Translations under genes and position numbers: made by a program | Source of the DNA: Zygnema cylindricum | Lineage: Eukaryota; Streptophyta; Zygnematophyceae; Zygnematales; Zygnemataceae | Direction of reading: 5' to 3' | Assembly: GCA_037447655.1 (NCBI GenBank) | Contig: JBBHKE010000354.1 | Span: 1 to 64,000 of the forward strand | DNA: 64,000 nucleotides | Notes under the pieces: model-generated | Database searches by the model: none | Told to the model about the DNA's origin: nothing | What the model saw: the letters and a program-made list of their open reading frames with translations, nothing else | Shown: positions 10,818-22,401 of the stretch, in pieces | Numbering within the stretch: the first letter of the stretch is position 1 | Layout of the letters: each line of letters starts with the position of its first letter

Positions 10818-11294
10818 TAGCTTTCCCTTGTTGCATCATTGTAGTCATGCGTGTGCCACCTTTGTTACCTCCTTTCATCTCAGTATTGATTTGCTTCGCA
10901 GACTGTCGTTCTGATTCGCTCTGCAGGACACTTCGTTGGTCCCTTTTTACAATTGAGAATGTTGCACTCAGTCGACTTGGTGCATTCTCTATAGCTCCTC
11001 CGCAGATTTCTTCGTCACCTTGTGTGGACTGTAGCCGTTCTGAGGCGTTGCGGATGAGTTTGGTGTCGTCAGAAACACCTGATCTTTGACCTTTTTGAGA
11101 TAAGATTTCTTTCCCGTCTCCTCTTGAGATTGGTGATCCTTAATCTTAGGATCTCGATTCTCTCGCCTGCTCCACTTGGAGCTTATGATGTCCCTTGACT
11201 TGTCAGAGCCGTATTCCATCTTTGCATTCGTTGCTGCAGCAACATCTGCAAAGTTAAGTGTGCAGCTTCTCTGTTCGCGGCTTATACTCTTTCT

Positions 11295-12386
11295 CTACAG
11301 GGTTAGAACTATGTTTATGTCCTTCTTGCTTGACTCCTTCGTCGTTAGCTGAATGGCGTCCCATCCACTGATGCTTCTGACTTTGGGATGTGTAGTTTCA
11401 AGGACGGAGCCCTCACCCATTTGATTTGGCGGCTCCCTCGTAAGATTGCGGATGGAGATAGTGCCACATGCTCTTGGCTGATGGTGGATCTCCTCAAATT
11501 GCTTCTCCAAAATGGTGAGTTCTTCTTCCTCTTCTATCTGCCCTCGTGGCAGACCTTCCCCTTCTCTAGCATCCTCTTTTGGAAAGAGGTACACGTGTGA
11601 GACCGTGGTGCAGTCTAGAGTGTGGCTTGTAATGGGGTCATTAGGGTTCTCATTGTTTACAGCTTTCTCCCCTCCATTGTTAGTAGTTCTGCCTGTCTCC
11701 TCTCCGCTGTGGTCGACTTTGATCTGAATGCTCGAATCGCAGACAAAGACTTTGTGATCTGGGTTCTGACAGGTTTGTTTTGTCTCTACCCTGTCACCTG
11801 ATTGGTCACTAATTTGACCGCTTGATTCCTTGATGCCAGGCTCACAGTTGGAGGCCTTCTCGGGCATCACCACCTCGGTGGAGCCATCAGAAGCGATGAG
11901 CTTCTCCACGACCTCCTCCCACGTCCACTCTTTCCCCTCGTGGCACTCCAATAAGGTGAGGACCAATGTGAACTTATGAGGTAGGAATAGCAGAAATAAT
12001 GAGATCTTCGTAACTCTTGGAAGGTGAAGACCGGCTGATTTTGCTTTGACTAGAATTTCTGTAAAGTGGGAAGTGTTTTCTTGGAGGGTAATCTTATCAT
12101 CGTAGATTGTGTTAGTAAGCGATCGGAGCAGTCCGATCAGTATAGTCATGGATGATCTTTTATTTTTCTTCTCCGTTAACTCTTTCCCTTTGAGCCTTTG
12201 GAAGTCATTTTCCAAGGCTCCCCCTTCACTCGCATCCAATTCTCGGATCTGATTTTCTGCTTTTGTTGCTGTTGTTGTTGCAAAAACCTCCGATTCTTCT
12301 CCTCTACTCTCAGCCTTCTTGGGGTGGCTGTTACTTTTGTCTCTCAAAGTTTCGAACTCCTTTGGGCCCCATATGGGTGGGCCCAT
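11295..12386 (-). CDS. Gag-like protein of element 1' (duplicate)
   Basis: Nearly identical to 3502-4593, starting at the same PBS-internal ATG (12384-12386) and ending at the same stop. The open frame is intact, but the element lacks its 3' LTR, so the gene is a passenger of the segmental duplication. Transcription could still start in the LTR at 12391-13004. Confidence 0.55.
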   Translation of the reverse strand: MGPPIWGPKEFETLRDKSNSHPKKAESRGEESEVFATTTATKAENQIRELDASEGGALENDFQRLKGKELTEKKNKRSSMTILIGLLRSLTNTIYDDKITLQENTSHFTEILVKAKSAGLHLPRVTKISLFLLFLPHKFTLVLTLLECHEGKEWTWEEVVEKLIASDGSTEVVMPEKASNCEPGIKESSGQISDQSGDRVETKQTCQNPDHKVFVCDSSIQIKVDHSGEETGRTTNNGGEKAVNNENPNDPITSHTLDCTTVSHVYLFPKEDAREGEGLPRGQIEEEEELTILEKQFEEIHHQPRACGTISIRNLTREPPNQMGEGSVLETTHPKVRSISGWDAIQLTTKESSKKDINIVLTL

Positions 12387-12390
12387 AACC

Positions 12391-13004
12391 TGTTGCGCCA
12401 GGTCGTTCATTCGAGCTAACGGGAGGATCTCTCGTAACCACAAACGAAATGGACCGGCCTCTGATCAAACACGCACAAGGGGCTTAGGGAGTCATAGAAA
12501 ATAATAGAGATAGGAATGAGGTAGAGTTGGGAGAGATATTTAGCAAGTAGACAGAATAGACAAGATAGGATCTTAGGAATAGCCGTAGCTTTCAATTAAG
12601 GTCCGTTTAGGACAAAATGTTACAAAGACTTTATAATAAAGTCAGATCTATTTTACTTTGTTACTTTGTCTTACTCTCTGTATGTCTAACTTGCTCTATG
12701 AAATTGATGGATGAAGGGTTGTTTTTTTGTCTGACCTGCAATGCCTTTGTATTCTACCTCAAAACGATCTACACTAAATGCACACCTAAATTGGTCCAAT
12801 CAGACCGTATATACAAGTTAAGTTTCCACCAAGAATTGCCGCACATTTGTTCAAGCAATTCCGTACACAGAGCATTCAATAAAATATGTAAACGTTGGTT
12901 CAATTCCGTACGCTCAGATCCGTCACGTCACGTCACGTCACACATATGCAAATCGGTAGTATCGTTAGAATCAATGTATTGCCGAAGATCGTCAAAAACC
13001 AACA
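12391..13004 (-). repeat. 5' LTR of element 1' (614 bp)
   Basis: Same length and termini as 4598-5211, offset 7793. Carries the TGACG x4 array at 12921-12940. Confidence 0.85.
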
Positions 13005-14304
13005 GATTCTTATTCTGTCTTTTCTGGTTTGCGAATGGTAATTGTCTGTTCCTAAGCACACGACTAAATAGCCTAAAGCTAACACACTCACTAAGTGGCG
13101 GTCCAATCATAATCTGCCACGTGTAAAATATCCACCGCACAATAAGAAGTGGGGGACAGCTGCATGTCCTGACAAAAAAAATTGCAAACTGAAAAACTGA
13201 CAAAGTCCTGACAAAAAAAATTGCAAACTGAAAAACTGACAAAATCCCGCTACAATTCCCCTCCCGAAAATATCGCCTATACTACATATACCGATTCGCC
13301 TATAAAACACAAACAATACTAAGCAAATCTGTGTACCGGAGAATCGCCCGGAATCGCACCAAAAACCAGTAATAGAGTGAGAAAGTGGAGAAGGATAATA
13401 CGAAAGGGAGAGAGCAGGTCGGCGAAAAACTGAAGAAGCTGAAAACGGAGCGAATAATAATTTGGCGGCGATTGTTTCCTGTCGCAAAAGGAGAGACGTC
13501 CCACTTTATGCGTTCACGGGAAGCTTTTCTTAAGGCGACACGTTATCTAGCGTGGACCGTACTATGGAAAGTTTCGAAACGTTTGGTACACAGAAGTACA
13601 GGACACGTCACCGGATCAGTTCGCTGGGCGCTTCAGAAGCTTCTAATCGTCGAGAGTGTCACGTCGGATATGGTCCTTCTCGACTTTACACGTGTGCACA
13701 TTTTACATTGTCGGTGGCTGACTATTCGGCGACATTAGCGTAAGCGCAAGAAAACAGTCAGTGGAAGAGAGCACGAGCCGCGACGAGCCCAGAGTCCACG
13801 TTTCTGTTTGGGAGACACATGTCATCATCTAAGGAGTGCTGCTTACCGGATAAGATTTTTTTGACTATACCAAGCCTCGTGTCATGCGGTAAGTTAACTT
13901 TTCAATGTCGCGTCACGCAACGTTTCCCTCAAAACGCGCACTTCCCTTCCCCTCACGTGTTCCAAAATCTGAGCGCTGAAGTTCTGCCAGGGAGTGTCAG
14001 CCACCGACAGACGACCATCCGATGGAGCGACACGTGCTCAGGTTCAATGTAGCTTTGCTACGTGTTACATTCCTATTGAATGCTTCTAAGGACACGCCAA
14101 GAACTTATCCTGCGGAATATCAAAAGTCCGAAACTTTCCACAGTAAACAGTTGGCCACATCGACAAAGCAACGTATAAAGTGGGCCGACATTCCTCATTA
14201 ACACTCAGCAATTCGCGTCAACTCATCCGCATATTCTTCAATCTCTTAAAGTATATCATAATTTCTTCTCTCACCATTTTTCTCCGTTCACGTATTCTAT
14301 CACT
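13005..14304 (+). promoter_or_regulatory. LEA C promoter with ACGTG/G-box cluster and a 39-bp tandem duplication
   Basis: Near-identical to the LEA A promoter. G-boxes at 13118-13123, 13689-13694, 13954-13959 and 14031-14036; TATAAA about 131 bases before the ATG. It differs by a 39-bp direct duplication (13166-13204 and 13205-13243) present once in copy 1. No gene is seen here. Confidence 0.65.
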
Positions 14305-15274
14305 ATGTCGAACCAAGAGGTGAGGTTCATAATGCGATTCAACTCTTAACTATATTGCGAATACTCTTTTATCAAAATGCTTCTTTAAAATCCATTAATG
14401 CCTCGGTCAAATGTTTTGAAAAATGTCGCATTGAACCAGATAGATCCGCGAAAACTTCAGATTCTGCGCCCGTGTATCCGTTATAATGGAAAAGAATTAC
14501 CAAATTGCCCATTGGCTGATGTAGGATCTGAGATTTTGTTGTTGTTTATAGAAAATTACTTGAATCCAGTTACCGCATGTTAAGATCCTGTCCGAAAGCA
14601 GTTTCATTTTTTTAATTTAGACACGTTTCCCAACTTCCTCTGACCTTAGTTAAACACAATTTCTCTGAACCAAACCTCTACTGTAAAAGAAACTGTTGTG
14701 CATGTAAAACAGCTTCGGTGGAACATAATGCCTTCTCAGGGTGTTGTTTCCCTTCCTGACCTTTTTAATTTTGTTTAGACAACCCAGTCTCTTGTTTCCA
14801 CTCTGATTATGGTTTGCTGGGTTGGGTTTTCTTTTCAGAGCATTGTTGACAAGGTGAAGGGATACGCCCAGGGAGGTGAGAACTCAGGACCCTCCTAAAG
14901 AATGAAAGGGAAAATGCAAATTTATTCGGAGCCATTGGGTAGTCGTCCGTTTTCTATAAGCTGCGGCTTGAGAAACACTCGTGACTTCGCTTCCTCTCGC
15001 AAAATTGTAAACTGAGTTCCGTTGCTTCTGACGGTTACCTGCAGGGAAGGACAACGTGATGGGTGCGGCTCAGCAGGCTGGCGACAAGGCTCGTGACGCG
15101 GCAGGACAAACCCAGGATGCTGCCAGCCATGCCACTGGAAAGACCCAGGAAGCCGCGGGCCACGCCCAAGGAAAGACCCAGGAAGCTGCCGGGCAGACGC
15201 AGGATGCCGCCCACCAGGCCGCTGGGAAGACGCAGCAGGCCGCTCACGACACCGGGAACAAGATGGCCAACTGA
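14305..15274 (+). CDS. LEA-like stress protein, gene C (93 aa, 3 coding exons)
   Basis: Exons 14305-14319, 14839-14875 and 15045-15274; introns of 519 and 169 bp. The protein is identical to gene A in all three exons. Intron 1 differs from gene A by a 5-bp insertion and a few substitutions. It arose by the tandem duplication that also copied the A promoter, so the same regulation is expected. The predicted 3' UTR intron is 15306-16110 and the terminal exon starts at 16111. Role as for gene A: a hydrophilic, repeat-rich desiccation/cold-type protectant, inferred from composition. Confidence 0.85.
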
Positions 15275-15305
15275 GGGGACCGAGGAAGGGGGGGAAGTTC
15301 CTGGA

Positions 15306-16110
15306 GTAAGTCGAAAACTTAATGTGGAAAATGGGGAAATTAAATGGGGAAAAATGGGAAATCTAATGGGGAAATAAAGGAAATTCAGTACAGTAGACTG
15401 AGCAGAATCCAAGCTGTGTCGGTTGGGGGAGTGAGCAGGGAAGTCAGTGAGGAAAGCCGGAGAGTCTACCTGGGAAAGTGGGGAAATTTACTGGTAAGAA
15501 CGTAGAAATATAACTGGGAATTTTGAAAATTTAAAGCGTGAATACCAGTGAGATTATGTGCGAGAAATGAATTAGTTTAGTGGGAAATCTAGAGAAATTT
15601 AGATTGGAATTGCTGATAAATTAGGGAGAAATTGAACGGGAAACTCAATGGAGATTTTCAATGGAAAACTTTAGGGTTACTGAACGAGAGTTAGTGGTCA
15701 AAGTGGAAAAAATTGGGGGAAATCGGGAATATCAATGGGGATAATTTTGATATTCAGTACGGAATATAGTGATACTATGTGGTGCAATAACCGAATAAGA
15801 TAACAGGCAAATTGAATAAAAGTCAGCGAAATTGGGGGAAAAAAAATTGGGAAACGCTGTTTCAATGGGAAATGTGGGGAAGTCGAATTTTAAAGAAAAC
15901 AGAAAACTGTGGGTCAAATGCATATGAAAACAATTGTTTTTTTGGAGTTCAAAAATTTGTTCGGAAGATTGTAAACAGAGTTGATTCTGGACTCTGAATT
16001 CAGGTACAAAAGTGTAGATCTCTTTTTTTTTTTTTTTTTTTTTTTTCTGTCATACTTTCGTTTACCTATTGGGACCTACGTTTAATCAATACTGTGTGCC
16101 ACATATGCAG
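15306..16110 (+). other. 3' UTR intron of LEA C with G-rich repeats
   Basis: Same donor (GTAAGT, 31 bases past the stop) and acceptor (acatatgcag|gttttgcga) as gene A. It contains a T run at about 16025-16046, longer than in A, and the same GGGGAAAT-type units. Terminal exon sequence follows from 16111. Confidence 0.6.
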
Positions 16111-16567
16111 GTTTTGCGACTGCAATGGTACACCAAATTGTACAAAAAGCTATCAACATTCTGATTTTGGAAAAGTAGAGAACCTCCAAAGATGTATATA
16201 GTGGATTAGGTTTGTACTTTGAATAAAGTCCTATTATGTGGAACTTTATTCAAACGGTTTTGAATTTTTTTTTTTTACAAGATTTGACATCGATTTTCTG
16301 CCTTTACATGTGGATTTGATGTGGATTTTTTCTGTCTTTGACCTTCAAAACCGGTGATTTATGAGTTTTCTTTCGTTTGTTCGACCTGGTTTCTAAAAGA
16401 CTTCGAACACATTATTTTGGATGAGAAGAATGTCTTCAAAAAATTTATCGCATGTGAATCAAAAACACTTGTTATTCTTCGTGTAGTTATGATTTAAAAT
16501 GTATGTATACATCACTACCCATGCCACCAAAGAAGCAGTCTGGTTTCAAAACATTCCTATAAATCTT

Positions 16568-16858
16568 TGATTTACCCGAACATACTCAATACGTCAACCA
16601 TCTTCAACTACCTTCACCCCCTTTTCCTACTTGGAAATCCCTGTTTATCATCGTCAAATGAAGGACATTTTCGACGAACATTACATCCGATGTTATTTTC
16701 CCTGTGGAAAAAATTATGATGACATTGTTCGTTTTATTTGCTGTCAGATTTCCCTCATTCTTGCCGATTTCCTCACAAAAGCCCTCTACCGGCCCCAATC
16801 CGAGGAACTTAATACTTTTGTTAAATATAAATTTGCTGAATTTCAGTTCTAGCATTGC
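16568..16858 (+). pseudogene. Copia RNase H C-terminal remnant
   Basis: The plus-strand frame 16631-16852 ends with ADFLTKALYRPQSEEL, the conserved copia RNase H tail (usually LADILTKAL). Upstream residues resemble the DIRYHFIR segment as DEHYIRCYF. Everything upstream of this tail is missing, so it is a fragment left by deletion or the start of the segment lost from copy 1. No intact element surrounds it. Confidence 0.65.
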
Positions 16859-18488
16859 TGTTAGTTGACAGTTCTCTATCACTACTCTATATTTTGATTT
16901 TTTAATTGAAGCCCAGTATGTGCAATTTTTATACTCGGCATATGTGTATTGTGTTTAAACACCTGCAAGTGCAGGCGCCCTTCTAGATTCTGATTGCAAC
17001 TTATCAAACTAACCATAAATTTAAGAATAAGGCTTAACGAGCTGCATCTGTTCTTGATTCAAAAGGATCAGCCCTTTAATCTTTATAATTTATTTGACTC
17101 CACCTGTTCGGTGTAGAGAGTCAGTACCTCTTCAAAACTTCTTTAGCCAGTTTACTCCGAAAGGGCATTCGCTATAGCTATTTTGTATTTTACTCATAGT
17201 TGTTTTCTCATTATTAATTTCATTCGTCAAAGTTTTTTTGAATGCAATCCTGAGTGATCCATTTTTTCTCTTATTTCTTTTTGCGATTACAGTATGTGTA
17301 GAAGAGTTTTCACTACGTTAGGCGTTTTCTAATATTTTCAAAAATAAACTGTGCTTCAATTTGGCTTCTTGGAATGTTTACTAGTGCAATGCTAAATACC
17401 AACAAAGCGATTCTACATTCAACAACAATAATAAAGAAGAATCTAAGAAAGTTGACTTGAATTGGGAGGGGAAGGGAGAGGTAGAGTATAATCTTTTTGG
17501 GAGGATGGAAAGAGAGGGATAACATCATTGTAAGTAAGAAATGTTTTTGCATGTTATTTGGTTTTTCTTATTTATTTCTCTAATCATCTCTTCTGTCACT
17601 AAAGAAAAATTGCGAGGCCAATATTTCCGAAAAGAAAATCTACGCTCCTTGTTTCATTAATATGAACTAATTGATGTCAAATATTGTTAGCAACATTAAA
17701 AACTAACAATGGCAGGGAAACTGCTTCACGTTGAAGCTGAGTGGTTTATCGCTTTCGATTTTTTATGTACAAAAGTATGCTAGTATAACCGCAATGCAGA
17801 GTGCCTTTTTTGTTCAGATGATCAAATTTTGCCAGAAATTATACCGCCCATAGCTATAAGAGTCAAAATCAGTTTACGGGCAGTCAAGGTACTTTTTCTC
17901 ATGACACATTTTCCTCATTTACAATCGTGACATTAATGTCAAAGGGCCAGAACCGTTGTCTTTTGATTGCTTTGCCTCAAGAAGAAAAACCAACGGTTCA
18001 TCAAGTTAGGTTCCTTTGAACTCTAGTGGGGACAGGCAACTTTTAGAAAAGCTTAAATTTCCATGAATGATAGATTTCTTGTACATAATCATCACCTAGT
18101 TTTTCCGGGTGGAATGTCACACAATTTCAATCATAACTCACTCATAGATAATAAAAAGTATTACTCATTAGTTCCTAAGTGGTGGGGACTTAAAACTCAG
18201 ATAGTCCAACATTAACACAACGTTTCATATTCTTTGAGAACAAAAGAAGAGTAAACGAAATAGATCCTCTGTTAATTTATTCATTTCGCATAAAAATAAT
18301 AAAAGAGAAAACATCCAAAATTCATTGCAGTTTCTATAGTCAAATGCGACTCAAAGTCGTTTTATTCTCTTTTGGTAAATAACAAAAAAAATTACAACGT
18401 ACAACTCTAACCCACTGTACACGTCAATCAGGTTTTAGCGGCTCATTAATGACAAAAAATGATATCTTTTATCGTTAAATTTCTGATC
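16859..18488. other. No gene recognised; part shared in inverted orientation with the right end of the window
   Basis: AT-rich sequence with no convincing coding region. 16859 onward (TGTTAG...) could be the LTR that followed the RNase H remnant, but no second boundary was found. About 17330-17575 matches 63780-64000 in inverted orientation, which marks the inner edge of the large inverted duplication. The remainder to 18488 shows nothing recognisable. Confidence 0.4.
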
Positions 18489-19990
18489 AGTTAGTGATGT
18501 GTCCATCAACTCGCAAATCCTGCAAAGAAGGGCAAACAAACTATTAGGACATACTCCAACAACCGAAAAAAAAAAAACAGGACATTCATATATGAAGCGA
18601 AATGAAAACATGAAGCTTTACTGATTTCAATTCAATGCTTGAACGAAAAGGAATCCAGACCAGTCATAGAGTTATGACGAAAAGAAATAGGAATCTGTGG
18701 TCAAGACCTATCTGAAAAAATCCCTGTCCTGACTTACCCCTTGCCTCTAACAAACGCAGAGCATCTAATTTTTACACTGTCTAACTTATTATCCCCGCTT
18801 TACGCTAGATGTCACCTATAACTTTTCCAAATTTCCAAATTGATTTTTTCCACTAGGCTCCCAAGTTTATTTGACAACTTTTAACTTCCCCGTTTCACTA
18901 TTTCTGTATTCCTCACTGGATTTCAAATATCTCCCGTTTGGTTTCCAGATTTATCCACTTTCCCATTTTTGAGACTTCACTTTCAGCACCAATTTTCCCA
19001 CTGAATGTCCCCATTGATTTTTTCAAAATTTCCCAGATTCTTCTCTGATTTTTTCCACATTCAATCTTTCAAATTCGTCTACTGAATTGGCCTAATTGTT
19101 CCCTTTAAATTTCTTCGTTGTCCATAAAGTTTCTCCACCTTTCACCACATTTACTTTCCGAGTTTTCCAGCTTACAAATATCCCGTTAAACAGTCTGCAT
19201 TTAACCAATGCATTTTCCATTGACCGAACTAAATTCGATTTCCCCACTTTTGTTATCCCGATTTCCCTTTAATTTAATCGCGACACGTTGGATAATGAAC
19301 ATACGTGTCAAGACGACAACCAACGGAAATGGAAAAATTTCGCAAATGATACATCCATTCAAAAATTCTAACCAAAATCACAAAAGTAATCTCTTAACTA
19401 ACTTTTGTCACGCTATTTTTGTTAGCCCCTATTCGTCACACTATTTGTAGCAGCACTCATTCGTCACGCGAAAAAACAGAAAGTAAGACTTTAGCTATTT
19501 TTCCATAGTCTTTCCACAATTTTTCCTACTGCATTTCCCAACTTTTCCCCTCTACTTACCCTCAGATTTTCCACTCTGCCTCACCTAGTGTCCTTCATTT
19601 CCACATTTAGTTTCTTCGTTTCCCTCCTCGAAATCTTCCTGTTTCCCCGTTTACTTTCCCTCAGAGCCGCCTCTGCCTCATCTAATCTCTTTAATTTCCA
19701 CATTTCGTTACCCCATCCCACCTCCCTGAATTTTTCCACTTTCCCAAATAGCTTTCCCCTCAAACTCTCCCCTCGTCTTGTCTTCTCAACCTCCGCGTCC
19801 AATGGTCACATTTTGTCCACTGGCACTTCTCCCTTTGCCTGAGTTCCTCACAGTCTTTGCTAGTGCGTTTGCTTCATTTTCCCTACTGAATTTCCCCATT
19901 TTCCCCAACATCTTTCTCTCAATCGTTCCCCTCATCCAATCTTCTTGATTTCCCCATTGAATTTCCGTAGTTTCTCCATTGAGTTTCCCC
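18489..19990 (-). pseudogene. LEA relic: terminal exon and 3' UTR intron without coding exons
   Basis: On the minus strand the acceptor ...ctttgcag|gatttgcgagttgatgg lies at 18519-18520, and about 1.4 kb of CCCC-rich (GGGGAAAT on the minus strand) repeat lies upstream of it, just as in LEA 3' UTR introns. Where exon 3 should start (near 19990) the similarity stops. The coding exons are therefore absent. A counterpart in opposite orientation is at about 62940-63555, downstream of gene D. Open frames such as 19581-19802 are repeat-derived. Confidence 0.55.
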
Positions 19991-21451
19991 AAAAAGGTTA
20001 CTCAAAACAGCATACAAAATGTTCTCGTCGAATGAGAACAACAGTGAACGAATGACAAATTAACTACGGTGCGTGAAATTTACCAGTGAGAAAGTAACAG
20101 ATTTGAGGAGGCAATTACTCTGTCTTTAGAGAGGTACACCGAAGAGGTAGAGTCAAGAAAATTTAGAAAGGGTAACGAGTTTATACTAGTTTGATGGATT
20201 ATCAGAGTCAGGAACAGGTCATAATCGTCAAGTCATACATAATTGAAAATGTGCAATTTGAGAAACTAAGAGAATATATATCAAATTTCATCTAGAAGAA
20301 AGATCCTGCTTTCAATTAATGTCTAGCTGAATGAATCAAAAATCAAAATAGGAACTTAGCCTGATTGTGCATTTGAGTACAGATTGTAGAAATATTTAAT
20401 ACCGAAATCCCAGATATTGATATTCAGAAAAATGATAACGAACTGTCAAATGTTATAAGCATATAGCACATACGACATTAGAAGGAAATTTGCAGGAAAA
20501 AAAGAAATCAGGTTAAAAGAAAATCATTGGTGGATGAAAAAGATTGTCAGAAGGTTGAGGTTTGTTTTTTGGACTAAGATTGGCAGAGATGACAATTCCA
20601 GAAAAAATAAGAAATGTGAAAAATGAAAAACAACGGTCCTTGGTAACAGGTCCATGGTGTTAAGTGTTTACAGGGATAACCGAAGTAGAGATACCGGACC
20701 CCCTTGGACAGAATAAATAATTGTCAAGGTTAGCAAACTTGAAGTTGAAAAGGTTGTCAGAATGGAAACTTCTATTCACAATTTTTCAAAAAGACCTTGT
20801 TTATTCATTTATTTGTGAAACTGTTAAAAACGTCAAGAACTTTCAATTTTCTCAAATATTTCCATTTAATGCAAAAATTCTTCGCGCAAAAATTTTACAG
20901 CTCATGGCTTTAGAAATTTAGTTTATGCAGAAGAATTCCAATCCAATAGCAAATTTGGACTTATTTTTATAGACGCTCTAAATAATCAACAAAAAATTTG
21001 CCGAAAGAATATTTTGCTTTCAGGTTTAAATTATCTTTATGACGATTTTGAAGACTTGCTTCAAATACTTCAACCGGTACCTAATTTTGTGTAGATGACA
21101 TATATGGTAAAATTTTGATCACTATGAATGTCATTTTCAAAATGGTTCAAGCCAACCATAAAAAATGTTTCAGAAACAAAGTAAATCAAATGAAATACAA
21201 AGTCCAAAGAAACATCCGTTTCTGAAGAAAGTCAACACTCAAACCAAGGTCACATGTAAACCAAAAAATCCATGGCAACTCTTATAACGAAGACGATTCA
21301 CCGTCGTTTAAAATAAGTTATAAGTAACAGGATTTGGTACAAAGTACAAAAGTAATTTCACTATACACATTTTTGGAGTTTCTCTACAATGCCAAAATTT
21401 AATGTTGTCAACATCTTTTGTACAATTTGGTGCATCCATCAATTCGCAAAA
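19991..21451 (-). other. LEA B 3' flank and terminal exon region
   Basis: AT-rich flank matching 8730-9699 (same orientation) from 20511, and matching about 61500-62800 in inverted orientation. The LEA B terminal exon begins at 21452 on the minus strand and runs leftward; its 3' end is not defined. No other gene is seen. Confidence 0.45.
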
Positions 21452-21452
21452 C

Positions 21453-22370
21453 CTGCAAATATGGCACATAAAATAAAACAAACATAAATAAACATAAAAA
21501 CATAAACATAAAACATTAATCACAGCAGAAAAAAGCTAAAGCGAGACAGCTGAAAAAATCACAAACAGAATTATCAACTGATGAAAAGGCAATGATTACT
21601 GGTTTGTAATTATCATGTAAAAAGAAGAACACAATAATATTACAATCAACATTAGGAATCTGCAATCTCATCCTTTTTGGACGCGCTCTCTGTCCGCAAA
21701 CTTTCGAGCAACTCCTTAATGTCCAGAAGCTTCATTATCCTCTTGATTCCATATTATCCGACTTCATATCACCACTTTAATAACAACATTTCACCAATAA
21801 CTTAAATTGAAAATTTTCTACATTTGCTTTCCCTGATTGCCCCGTTCGGTTCTCGTATTCTCACACAACTCTCCCCTAGTTTTTTTCCCAAATATCCCCA
21901 TTATTTATTTCAAAAACTACCAAAATTCCCCACCTTTCCCATTTAATTTGTCCATTTTCCTGACAATTCACTGATTTCTCAAGAAATTTCACGTTCATTT
22001 TTCCATATTGCCGCACGAAAATTTCTACACTAGCAAACATCCCCCATTGTTTCACAAATCCCCAACTAATCTCCCAATGAATTTCACCGGTAACTTCGCC
22101 TCTGATTCTCCCTACCGACCTGATTCTCGCCAATCTTCCTCACAAAATTTCCTGGACTTCCACATTTACTTTACCCACTGTTTCCCCGCTATTTTCACAT
22201 TTTCCCTATTGTTTCCCCACTTCCTAAGACTCCCCACACTAAATTTTCCCAGTAAATTCCTTCTCAATTCCCAACCAGCACGGCTTGAATTACCCCTCAG
22301 TCTTCCTTACAAAATTTCCTAAATATCCCCATTTAATTTCCCCATTTTCCCCACTACGTCTTCGACTTAC
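21453..22370 (-). other. 3' UTR intron of LEA B with G-rich repeats
   Basis: The donor GTAAGT (minus strand, 22365-22370) follows exon base 22371, 31 bases past the stop. The acceptor tttgcag ends at 21453. Contents are the CCCC-rich plus-strand image of GGGGAAATT repeats, nearly identical to the B' intron at 9700-10617. Confidence 0.6.
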
Positions 22371-22401
22371 CCCAGGAATTTCCCCGCATTCCTCGGTCCC
22401 C

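Larger units (their letters stand above)
10813..13004 (-). mobile_element. Element 1' (partial duplicate of element 1, 5' half only)
   Basis: Duplicated copy of 3020-5211: the gag-like ORF (11295-12386, minus), PBS at 12376-12390 and the complete 5' LTR at 12391-13004. It has no 3' part and no second LTR, because it arose through the tandem duplication and not by transposition. Differences from element 1 are few; for example, one base near 12199 changes a gag residue. Confidence 0.85.

Noticed and set aside
10532-11089. 185-aa plus-strand ORF spanning the duplication junction
   Set aside because: Antisense to LEA exon 3 on one side and to element 1 on the other; chance fusion with no protein family.
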